Shown here: positions 1 through 5,580 of the stretch, one piece after another | How the letters are laid out: each line of letters starts with the position of its first letter | Position numbering within the stretch: position 1 is the stretch's first letter | The notes under the pieces: generated by a model | What the model saw: only the letters and a program-made list of their open reading frames with translations | Told to the model about the DNA's origin: nothing | The model's database searches: none | Program-made: the position numbers and the translations under genes | Assembly: GCA_955652245.1 (NCBI GenBank) | Contig: CATPAV010000097.1 | Location: 1 to 5,580, forward strand | Length of the DNA: 5,580 nucleotides | Origin: an uncultured Candidatus Udaeobacter sp. | GTDB lineage: Bacteria; Verrucomicrobiota; Verrucomicrobiia; Chthoniobacterales; UBA10450 | Direction: 5' to 3'

Positions 1-7
1 ATGTTTA

Positions 8-859
8 CTAGGCCGCTGGCACGGCGTCGCCCGCCCAGACGACAGCATGAGCGCGGACGGGACGCTCGAAACCTTTCAAGGCGACCTCCCCAACGTCTTG
101 AAATGAAAATCCTTTGCCTAGACAAAGTTCGGCGATGGCGTTCGACACGAGGATTTGCTCCGGTGACGCATGGGAGCATAGCCGGGCGGCAAGTTGAACC
201 GTGCAGCCAAATAGATCGTGATGTTGTTCGACGGGCTCGCCCGCTGCGGCACCAATTCGGACTTTGACGGCCCGATCGCGCTGGTTTTCCGCGTGTTTAG
301 CTAGTTCGCGCTGAATCCGAGTTGCGCATTTCACCGCGGCTGCAGCCGATACGAAGGACGCCATAATGCCATCGCCAGTGTGCTTAACCTCGCGACCGCC
401 CAAATTAGCCAAGGCATCTCGGACAACAGTGTTGTGAACGTCGAGCAAGCCCATCGCTGCCTCATCGCCCAATGTTTGCGTTACCGTCGTCGACTCGACG
501 ATATCGGTGAACAGAATCGTCCTGATTCCCGGATCTCGTACATCGGCGCCACCAACCGGGACGACGACTGCTCCTGCTGCGTTTGTTTCGGCGGCACCGA
601 AAAATCCCTCTGCCAGCTCAGGTTGAACCTGAATAATCTTCTCGGCGACTAGGCCATGGGCTTCACGGTGGACGCAGCTGGCTGCCTCCGCGTTCGGTGC
701 ATCGACCAGGCAGAAAATCTTCCCTTGACTCTCGTTCACCCAATATTTGAGGTAATTGACCCCATATTTCTGCTGCACTTCAACATCGGCGGCGTGAGCT
801 TTCGCGACATCTTCCGGAGTCGCCCCGTGAATCTCGTGGATATCCATGTACAGCGGCAT
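8..859 (-). CDS. DUF4242 (SCO4226-like nickel-binding) domain fused to class III adenylate cyclase
   Basis: This 283-residue soluble protein has two parts. Residues 1 to about 88 match the DUF4242/SCO4226 nickel-binding family: an MDIHEIHG start, several His residues (8, 11, 22, 64, 68) and the typical YLKYWV and VHREAHG segments. After a short Ala/Val/Gly-rich linker, residues about 110-277 form a class III nucleotidyl cyclase domain that should make cAMP from ATP. Metal-binding aspartates are D119 (in FTDIVEST) and D163 (in KHTGDG). K159 and D215 occupy the adenine-selecting positions, which favours ATP over GTP. The usual transition-state Asn is Gln (Q222 in TVQLAARL), while the partner Arg R226 is kept. 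There is no signal peptide or membrane segment, so it is cytoplasmic. It is the last gene of the minus-strand cluster, 12 bases after the OsmC gene. Its start has only a weak GAG-type ribosome site; M5 is an alternative start. The domain assignment is firm; a metal-sensing role for the N-terminus is inference. Confidence 0.9.
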   Translation of the reverse strand: MPLYMDIHEIHGATPEDVAKAHAADVEVQQKYGVNYLKYWVNESQGKIFCLVDAPNAEAASCVHREAHGLVAEKIIQVQPELAEGFFGAAETNAAGAVVVPVGGADVRDPGIRTILFTDIVESTTVTQTLGDEAAMGLLDVHNTVVRDALANLGGREVKHTGDGIMASFVSAAAAVKCATRIQRELAKHAENQRDRAVKVRIGAAAGEPVEQHHDLFGCTVQLAARLCSHASPEQILVSNAIAELCLGKGFSFQDVGEVALKGFERPVRAHAVVWAGDAVPAA

Positions 860-871
860 ATCGACTCGAAT

Positions 872-1384
872 TTAGCGCGAAGTGATACAATGCAACAGAT
901 CGATTTTGGCAGGATGAGCAAGCGTCTGGTAAACGACGCAATACCGTTCTGTCAGACGAAGCAGTGTAGCAATCTGCTCTTCGCTGGCGTCAGTATCCAA
1001 CTCAAAGCGCAATCGGATCTCGTGGAAACCAACCGTTACATCTTTTGAGACTCCCAAAGTACCACGAAAATCGAGATCGCCCTCAGCGTGGACCGTCGCG
1101 TCGCATAATTCGATACCCAACGCGGTCGCCACCGCGCTCAAGGTCACGCCGGCACACGCTACTAATGCTTCCAGCAGCATATCGCCCGAGCACGCGCTAA
1201 GCCCGCTTCCGCCCGTTGCCGGGTGAAGCCCCGCTTCTACGAGAGCTTTTCCTGTTTCTACTTTGCAGGTGAGACCTTCGCCGATGCGCCCTTCGGCTCG
1301 CAGCGTGACCAAGGCGGTTTCTGGATGCTGTCGGTATCCGTCTTTGATCGGCGCCTGCAAGGACCTCAATTCGTCGGCATCCAT
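872..1384 (-). CDS. OsmC/Ohr family protein
   Basis: This 170-residue protein belongs to the OsmC/Ohr family, thiol-dependent peroxidases that reduce organic hydroperoxides in the cytoplasm. The two family cysteines are visible: C77 in GDMLLEALVACAGVTL, at the start of the core helix, and C149 in LTERYCVVYQTL, about 70 residues later, the usual spacing for the reactive and resolving cysteines. The segment ETALVTLRAEGRIGEG near residues 22-37 fits the N-terminal beta strands of the fold. Five further Cys residues are present (40, 65, 94, 165 and others nearby), more than is common. The GDxLLxAL pattern before C77 resembles the general OsmC branch rather than classical Ohr, so the substrate is uncertain. 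It lies between the flavin oxidoreductase (42-base gap) and the cyclase (12-base gap) on the same strand, so co-transcription is likely. No clear Shine-Dalgarno precedes the ATG. Confidence 0.88.
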   Translation of the reverse strand: MDADELRSLQAPIKDGYRQHPETALVTLRAEGRIGEGLTCKVETGKALVEAGLHPATGGSGLSACSGDMLLEALVACAGVTLSAVATALGIELCDATVHAEGDLDFRGTLGVSKDVTVGFHEIRLRFELDTDASEEQIATLLRLTERYCVVYQTLAHPAKIDLLHCITSR

Positions 1385-1426
1385 TCGGTCTGCTACGCGT
1401 GATTTAGTTGCTGCTGTGAAATGGAA

Positions 1427-2833
1427 TCAAGACGCGGCAACTCTCTCTGACTTTTTGCTGGTCGGCTTGATGTTTTGGTTCACCCGAAAGAGATTGTCGG
1501 GATCGAATTTATTTTTGATGGCAACCAACCGCTCGTAGTTATCTCCATAAGTTGCCTTCACGCGCTCTTCTCCTTCATCCATCATAAAGTTTACATAGGC
1601 GCCACCGGCTGAATAGGGATGCAGGGCATCATAGTAATTCTTTGTCCATGCAATAATTTTATCGTTGTTTGCCGGATCGGGATCAACGCCTACCATCACC
1701 TGTGCCCAGGTGGCGTCGCGATAATTCCAGGCAGTGTCATGTCTCCCCACGCGTGATGCGGCACCATTGATCGGGTAGAGATGCATGGTGGAATGCATGG
1801 AAGGAAGAGCATTGCCGAAGCGAATGTGTTGAGCAATCGCTTCATCACTTAGCTCGTTCACGAAGTCGGCACGCCAATACCACTGCAAGCCCGGAGGATA
1901 CAACGCATCGAACATGCTTTGCAGGGCCGGCTGCGGCAGCGGACCTACGAGGTCGAGGGCAGCTTTCTTGAAAGCGCGGATCGGCTTAAAGGTTTCTTCC
2001 GCCTTCGTTAGGCTCCCAGAATATGCCCAGACCACGCCGCACATCTTTTTGAGGTGAAGGTGCTCTGGGAAAGGAGGTGCGGGTGGCACGGTCATAAAAG
2101 CAAAGAAGCCGTTCAAATCATCGGGAGCGCCGTGGATCTGCTCGCGGTACCATTTCATTACATCAGCTGCGTCGCTTAGCTCGTACAGCATTGGACCGCC
2201 ATAAATCGTATCAACGGGGTGCAATCTGAATGTAAACGAAGTGACTACGCCAAAGTTTCCACCGCCGCCACGAATGGCCCAGAACAGATCAGGGTTCTCA
2301 TCGGCATTCGCTTTCACGAAGTTCCCATTCGCCAACACGACATCGGCTGAGATGAGATTATCGATGGTTAGTCCGCACTTGCGGGTGAGATGCCCGATTC
2401 CTCCGCCCAAGGTCAATCCGCTGACGCCAGTCGTAGAAATAATTCCGCTCGGAGTGGCGAGCCCGAAGACATGCGTCGCATGATCGACATCGCCCCAGGT
2501 GCATCCTCCGCCCACGATTACCGTGCGCGTGGCGGGGTCAACGCGCGTGTATTTCATCGGCGCGAGGTCGATGACGAGGCCGTCATCACAAATTCCCAAG
2601 CCTCCCGCGTTGTGTCCTCCACTGCGGATTGCCAGAAGCAAATCCTGGTCTCTCGCAAAATTTACGGACTGAATTACGTCCGCGACGTCGGCACAGCACG
2701 CTATCAGCCGCGGCCTTTTGTGAATCATTCCATTGTACACTTTGCGGGCGTCATCGTAACCCTTATTGCCCGGCTCTATTACCGAGCCTCTTAGATTTGA
2801 CTTAAATTCTTTGACCGAATCTTCGCTGAGCAT
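1427..2833 (-). CDS. FAD-binding oxidoreductase, berberine bridge enzyme (BBE)-like
   Basis: This is a 468-residue flavoprotein of the PCMH-type FAD-binding, BBE-like family, which typically oxidises alcohols, sugars or related small molecules and passes electrons to oxygen. In order: a family N-terminus (LRGSVIEPGNKGYDDARKVY, residues 14-33); the flavin-linking motif RSGGH, with H74 as the expected covalent 8-alpha attachment site; a pyrophosphate-binding stretch around VIVGGGCTWGDV (105-116); the TGVSGLTLGGGIGHL loop (135-149); an FWAIRGGGGNFGVVTSF segment; and the C-terminal BBE motif NKFDPDNLFRVNQNIKP (about 441-457). The position where bicovalent members carry the second flavin-linking Cys reads VSG, so a single covalent link is expected. 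No signal peptide is present, so it is probably cytoplasmic. Length is normal for the family. It is the first gene of the minus-strand cluster. The start is supported by the conserved N-terminus, although upstream sequence is T-rich and lacks a Shine-Dalgarno. The substrate cannot be told from sequence. Confidence 0.92.
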   Translation of the reverse strand: MLSEDSVKEFKSNLRGSVIEPGNKGYDDARKVYNGMIHKRPRLIACCADVADVIQSVNFARDQDLLLAIRSGGHNAGGLGICDDGLVIDLAPMKYTRVDPATRTVIVGGGCTWGDVDHATHVFGLATPSGIISTTGVSGLTLGGGIGHLTRKCGLTIDNLISADVVLANGNFVKANADENPDLFWAIRGGGGNFGVVTSFTFRLHPVDTIYGGPMLYELSDAADVMKWYREQIHGAPDDLNGFFAFMTVPPAPPFPEHLHLKKMCGVVWAYSGSLTKAEETFKPIRAFKKAALDLVGPLPQPALQSMFDALYPPGLQWYWRADFVNELSDEAIAQHIRFGNALPSMHSTMHLYPINGAASRVGRHDTAWNYRDATWAQVMVGVDPDPANNDKIIAWTKNYYDALHPYSAGGAYVNFMMDEGEERVKATYGDNYERLVAIKNKFDPDNLFRVNQNIKPTSKKSERVAAS

Positions 2834-2857
2834 AAAAAGAAAATGAGAGCGATGTGC

Positions 2858-2885
2858 ATCATCACAGCAAATATCATGCGGTCAA
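2858..2885 (-). promoter_or_regulatory. Possible sigma70-type promoter for the BBE-OsmC-cyclase cluster
   Basis: On the minus strand, TTGACC (2885-2880) is a 5/6 match to the -35 consensus. It is followed after 16 bases by GATGAT (2863-2858), a 4/6 match to the -10 consensus. Transcription would start near 2850, giving a leader of about 17 bases before the ATG at 2833. Placement in the divergent intergenic region supports it, but such matches also arise by chance, and consensus use in this organism is unknown. Confidence 0.35.
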
Positions 2886-2915
2886 GATTGCTCAGCCCAC
2901 CGGCGAGCATTTTCA

Positions 2916-2944
2916 TTGAGCCGATCTCACCTCACGATTAGCAT
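2916..2944 (+). promoter_or_regulatory. Possible sigma70-type promoter for the metallophosphatase gene
   Basis: TTGAGC (2916-2921) and TAGCAT (2939-2944) are each 4/6 matches to the -35 and -10 consensus, with an ideal 17-base spacer. Transcription would start near 2951, about 18 bases before the ATG at 2969. A GGAAG ribosome site at 2956-2960, eight bases before that ATG, would be included in the leader. The match is modest, so this is a candidate only. Confidence 0.3.
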
Positions 2945-2968
2945 TCGAAGAGCGCGGAAGTTACGGCA

Positions 2969-4597
2969 ATGTTTGCTCCGGATAAATTCTGGACGCGACG
3001 CGATTTTTTGAAGCTCGCTGCCCGAGCTGGGCTGATCGGTGCGGTTCCAAATCTGGCGCGCGCGGTTGCGACGCTCAATCCCGACACCGTTTGCATCTCG
3101 ATCCTGCACACGACCGATCTTCACGGCCACATTTTGCCCGTGCCTAATTACAACGGAAATCCTGACCGTGGCGGACTGGCGCGTTGCGCCACCCAAATCC
3201 GCCGATGGCGCCGGCAAAATCGAAACTCGATCTTAATCGATGTCGGTGACGTGTATCAAGGCACCGATGTCGGTCTGCGCAGCAAGGGTGAGCTGATGAT
3301 CGATTTATTCAATCATCTCAAATACGACGCGTGGATTATTGGTAACCATGAGTTTGATTGGGGCGTCGAGCCTTTTCAGCGCGCCTTGGAGAGATCGACA
3401 ATGCCGGTCCTGGCCGCGAACACGTTGCTCCAAGGAAAACCGGCCGGCGAAATTTCGGATGCGAAAAATCTGTTCGCGAGAATTCAGCCGTACGTCTTGA
3501 AAGAAATCGGAGGAATCAAGATTGCAATTATCGGAGTCACGACGCCGGGAATGCCGTTCTGGTTTCGGCCGGAGTTTGCGCGTGGGATCGATTTTCAGTA
3601 TCCGGTCGAGCCTGTTCGCCGCGCCATTGCAATGGCAAAGAGCGAAGGCGCAGATGCAATCGTTCTTACCGGCCACATGGGACTAAAACCGCGCAGCGGC
3701 GGCGATGATTTTGCAAACACGGTAATGGCTTTAACCTGGGAATTTCCGGAGGCGGCAGTGTTTATCGCCGGTCATACACATCAGGCAATTCCAAGTCGCC
3801 TCATCAATGGTGTGCTCTTCACGCAAGCGGACCATTTCGGCATTCACGTTGGCCGCGTCGATCTTCTCTTCCATCGCAATTCAAAGAAGCTGCTGCATCG
3901 GGAAGCGATTTGCGAATTGATGGATAGCCGGTTCGGCTTCGATCACACGGTAGTTTCACGAGCGAAATCCGAACTCGACGAATCAGAAGCTGCACTCGCG
4001 CAGCCGATCGGTGAATTGGCCGAAACGCTTCACGCTCGCAGCCGTCCGGGCGAGCCAAGCGATCTGGAGAGACTTGTCGGAACGGCGATTATGGAGGCAC
4101 TGCGAGAACGTGACGTGCAGGTGGACGGAGCGATGCACGGCGTGTTCGATGAAAAGAGTACCTTTGTCGCCGGTCCGAAAACCGTAAACGATATTTGGAA
4201 CGTCCTTCCGTACGAAAATTACGTCGTGACGGCAGAGCTCTTGCCGGATGAAATAAAAATGATCATGGAAGAAGTTTACGCCGTCCATGAAAGGTGGAAT
4301 TTGCTCGGCTTTGGAATTAGAACAGAAGGACGCGGTTGCGAGCGTCGCATCACGTCGATGACTTTTGAGGATGGCCGGCCGCTTGACCGCGGCAAAAAGT
4401 ACGTGATCGCGTTTAACGCTTTTGATTCCCGCAGCGCCGGCCATCGTTTCATGAAATTGCGCACCTTGCTTGAAACGCCGTCGGCGAACTGCACGCTGCA
4501 TCAGGTGCAGACGCGCGATGCACTCATCGATTACTTCCGGCGTCACAAGTTCGTGCACAAAATTGCCGCAGCCAGAGAGTTGGCGGTAGCTGCATAA
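2969..4597 (+). CDS. Tat-exported metallophosphatase / 5'-nucleotidase family protein
   Basis: This 542-residue protein resembles UshA-type 5'-nucleotidases, periplasmic enzymes that remove phosphate from nucleotides or related esters. The N-terminus carries a twin-arginine signal (TRRDFLK, residues 9-15), with possible cleavage after the ALA/ARA-like site near residues 30-34, so export in folded form is likely. The metallophosphatase domain has all expected dimetal ligands: D50 and H52 in HTTDLHGH, D94 in IDVGDVYQGT, N126-H127 in GNHEFDWG, H236 in LTGHMGL, and H269/H271 in IAGHTHQ. The C-terminal nucleotidase domain runs from about 340 to 520, with NDIWNVLPYENYVV (407-420) and FNAFDSRSAGHRF as landmarks. 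The usual GG(I)R substrate motif before that landmark is missing: the aligned stretch reads GAMHGVF (387-393). The substrate may therefore not be a standard nucleotide. SoxB thiosulfohydrolases share the fold and Tat signal, but no sox genes are nearby and the catalytic motif is nucleotidase-like. The start has GGAAG eight bases upstream. Confidence 0.9.
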   Translation: MFAPDKFWTRRDFLKLAARAGLIGAVPNLARAVATLNPDTVCISILHTTDLHGHILPVPNYNGNPDRGGLARCATQIRRWRRQNRNSILIDVGDVYQGTDVGLRSKGELMIDLFNHLKYDAWIIGNHEFDWGVEPFQRALERSTMPVLAANTLLQGKPAGEISDAKNLFARIQPYVLKEIGGIKIAIIGVTTPGMPFWFRPEFARGIDFQYPVEPVRRAIAMAKSEGADAIVLTGHMGLKPRSGGDDFANTVMALTWEFPEAAVFIAGHTHQAIPSRLINGVLFTQADHFGIHVGRVDLLFHRNSKKLLHREAICELMDSRFGFDHTVVSRAKSELDESEAALAQPIGELAETLHARSRPGEPSDLERLVGTAIMEALRERDVQVDGAMHGVFDEKSTFVAGPKTVNDIWNVLPYENYVVTAELLPDEIKMIMEEVYAVHERWNLLGFGIRTEGRGCERRITSMTFEDGRPLDRGKKYVIAFNAFDSRSAGHRFMKLRTLLETPSANCTLHQVQTRDALIDYFRRHKFVHKIAAARELAVAA

Positions 4598-4636
4598 ATC
4601 GCGCGAGATTTGCGCTTGAAAAAACGACGCCTTCCG
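4583..4636 (+). repeat. Hairpin-plus-core direct repeat, copy 1
   Basis: This is the first copy of an imperfect direct repeat. From 4596, an AAATC/GATTT stem (4596-4600 with 4607-4611, six-base loop) is followed by the core GCGCTTGAAAAAACG and then ACGCCTTCCG. The best-conserved part is 4604-4636, which matches copy 2 (4754-4785) with three substitutions and one extra T. A weaker shared GCGGT at 4583 suggests the unit may start inside the last codons of the metallophosphatase gene. It contains that gene's stop codon. Function is unknown; it may be a dispersed intergenic repeat. Confidence 0.65.
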
Positions 4637-4732
4637 GCTTCGGCTTTGGGCGAGGACATACGGAAAACGTTTGCGAAGGCGATTGTAATTTAACCACCAC
4701 GTTTGGTTCTGGACATTGTATAGGAGATAACC

Positions 4733-4785
4733 GCGGTGCCGCTGAAATCTTTACGAGATTGCGCTTGAAAAAACGGCGTCCTCCG
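4733..4785 (+). repeat. Hairpin-plus-core direct repeat, copy 2
   Basis: This is the second copy, offset by 150 bases from copy 1. A GCGGT (4733-4737) is followed by AAATCT..AGATT, a stem of 4746-4750 with 4756-4760, and then the same GCGCTTGAAAAAACG core and GCGTCCTCCG. The loop sequence differs from copy 1, but the ability to pair is kept. This copy spans the TTG start option of the downstream TonB_C-like gene and encodes its Arg/Lys-rich N-terminal residues if that start is used. It also contains a GCGGTGCCGC inverted repeat (4733-4742). Confidence 0.65.
4736..4768 (+). CDS. Possible 10-codon leader ORF, or broken start of the next gene
   Basis: AGGAGA (4722-4727) sits eight bases before a GTG at 4736, the best Shine-Dalgarno and start spacing in the window. 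The frame encodes VPLKSLRDCA and stops at TGA 4766-4768, overlapping the TTG start option of the next gene by ten bases. It could be a leader peptide coupled to the downstream gene. Alternatively, it is the true start of that gene, broken by loss of one T at 4759-4760: repeat copy 1 has that T, and restoring it would fuse the two frames. Expression is not shown by the sequence alone. Confidence 0.3.
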   Translation: MPLKSLRDCA

Positions 4786-5562
4786 CTTGCATATTTACCC
4801 ATGCGCGCGTTCGCATTTTCCTTGATCGGTTTGTTGCTGATTGTCGATCTTGCCTGGTCGCAGGTAAGCAGTACTCCATCCGGTCAGGTGGCTGCGCTGC
4901 CGATGTACCGCCCGATTTTGCTCGGGCAGGGTCCAAAGTCGTTGATCGATCGCATCGACACGCACGACTTGATCAAGAAAGGGCAGAAGGATGCATTGAT
5001 CATGTTCAATTGTGCAGTAAGAAAAGACGGCAGCGTAGAGTGGAGCGCGACCTACCGCGGCACGCCGGATTCGGATTTACTCAAGGAGGAACTGCAGAAG
5101 AGGCTTTCGCCGGCGTCTGATCCCAGATTTATTCCGGCTGTTTATAATCATCAACCGGTGGACGCGATTTATTACGGCACGGTTACCTTCGCCGTTCTTG
5201 ATGGGAAACCGCGGCTGCGCATATTCTCCAATCAGGAAGCCGAGGAGCTGGCGAAAGAGCATGATTTTATTGGGCCACAACCTTTTTTTGGGAACGAATC
5301 AAAGTTTACGGGATTCCATTATCCTCCCTCGGAGGAAGCGCGGGTTTTGGTGGATGGCATTGTTGAGCTAAAGATGAGAACCGATGCGACCGGCAATCTC
5401 CAAGACATAAAAGTCCTTTCCGAGAAACCGCCTTTTCTCGGCTTTGCTGATGCAGCTCTGGCCGATTTCATAAACGCCAGGTTTATTCCCGCGTTTCGTG
5501 ACGGCAAACCCGCGGCATGCGATGTGACATTACCGATCTTTTACAAAGCAGCAGGCTTTTGA
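4759..5562 (+). CDS. Secreted protein with two TonB C-terminal-like modules
   Basis: The gene encodes 267 residues from TTG 4759 or 253 from ATG 4801. From the ATG there is a clear signal sequence (MRAFAFSLIGLLLIVDLAWS), with likely cleavage before Q21, so the product is periplasmic or membrane-anchored. Numbered from the ATG, residues 171-249 match a TonB C-terminal domain: HYPPSEEARV, GIVELKMRTDATGNLQDIKVL, a GFADAALADF helix, then RFIPAFRDGKPAACDVTLPI. Residues about 63-131 look like a diverged copy: FNCAVRKDGSV, then RFIPAVYNHQPV and GTVTFAV. Each copy has one Cys (C71, C240). There is no proline-rich spacer as in true TonB, so an energy-transducing role is doubtful; it may be a relative with a binding or scaffolding role. 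The start is unsettled: neither candidate has a good Shine-Dalgarno, while a strong one lies upstream in another frame. The TTG form adds an Arg/Lys-rich N-region (RLKKRR). Confidence 0.8.
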   Translation: MRLKKRRPPLAYLPMRAFAFSLIGLLLIVDLAWSQVSSTPSGQVAALPMYRPILLGQGPKSLIDRIDTHDLIKKGQKDALIMFNCAVRKDGSVEWSATYRGTPDSDLLKEELQKRLSPASDPRFIPAVYNHQPVDAIYYGTVTFAVLDGKPRLRIFSNQEAEELAKEHDFIGPQPFFGNESKFTGFHYPPSEEARVLVDGIVELKMRTDATGNLQDIKVLSEKPPFLGFADAALADFINARFIPAFRDGKPAACDVTLPIFYKAAGF

Positions 5563-5580
5563 GGCTGTAATCGCCTGGCG

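Noticed and set aside
656..1048. Plus-strand open frame of 130 codons across the cyclase and OsmC genes
   Set aside because: It runs antisense to two well-supported genes, spans their junction, and has no domain signal.
2390..2794. Plus-strand open frame of 134 codons opposite the flavin oxidoreductase gene
   Set aside because: It is antisense to conserved FAD-binding motifs, and its translation resembles no family.
3983..4558. Long minus-strand open frame of 191 codons opposite the metallophosphatase gene
   Set aside because: It lies wholly inside a gene with strong family motifs on the other strand, and its translation shows no recognisable domain and a Cys/His/Arg-heavy composition typical of a shadow frame.
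2969..4597. Metallophosphatase as the sulfur-oxidation enzyme SoxB
   Set aside because: The Tat signal and fold fit, but no other sox gene is nearby, and HTTDLHGH with GNHEFDWG is ordinary 5'-nucleotidase pattern.
4596..4626. Hairpin AAATC/GATTT right after the metallophosphatase stop as a rho-independent terminator
   Set aside because: The stem is only five pairs, and the tract that follows is A-rich, not T-rich, on the coding strand.
4692..4708. AACCA/TGGTT inverted repeat in the intergenic region as an operator
   Set aside because: Five pairs with a seven-base loop is within chance expectation, and nothing else marks it as a binding site.
4765..4795. TTGAAA with CATATT as a promoter giving a leaderless transcript starting at ATG 4801
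   Set aside because: The spacer is 19 bases and the -10 is a 4/6 match. It is a possible explanation for the missing ribosome site but too weak to list as a feature.

Overview
The window looks like chromosomal DNA from a free-living, probably soil-dwelling Gram-negative bacterium. Evidence for a Gram-negative envelope is a Tat-exported 5'-nucleotidase-type enzyme and a secreted protein with two TonB C-terminal-like modules. The style of the last gene (duplicated TonB_C-like modules, weak or absent Shine-Dalgarno sites) and the mid-range GC content recall Verrucomicrobiota (Chthoniobacterales-like) or Acidobacteriota. This placement is a judgement from memory of such proteins, not a computed assignment.

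Layout: five complete genes in two divergent groups. On the minus strand, read from 2833 down to 8, are three closely packed genes: an FAD-binding BBE-type oxidoreductase (2833-1427), an OsmC/Ohr-family protein (1384-872), and a fusion of a DUF4242 (SCO4226-type nickel-binding) domain with a class III adenylate cyclase domain (859-8). The gaps are 42 and 12 bases, so one transcript is likely. A 135-base divergent intergenic region (2834-2968) holds plausible promoters for both directions. On the plus strand are a Tat-signal metallophosphatase/5'-nucleotidase (2969-4597) and, after 161 bases, a secreted two-module TonB_C-like protein (4759 or 4801 to 5562).

The minus-strand cluster suggests a redox theme: an oxygen-using flavoenzyme that would make H2O2, a thiol peroxidase-like protein, and a cAMP-producing sensor-like fusion. 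That functional link is inference. The plus-strand genes are envelope proteins and may or may not be co-transcribed.

The most unusual structure is between the two plus-strand genes. A roughly 40-base sequence occurs twice, 150 bases apart, each copy made of a short hairpin followed by a shared core, GCGCTTGAAAAAACG. The second copy overlaps the start region of the last gene. A well-placed Shine-Dalgarno and GTG there open a 10-codon reading frame that would run in frame into the last gene if it had the one extra T present in the first copy. No mobile element, CRISPR array, tRNA or rRNA was seen.
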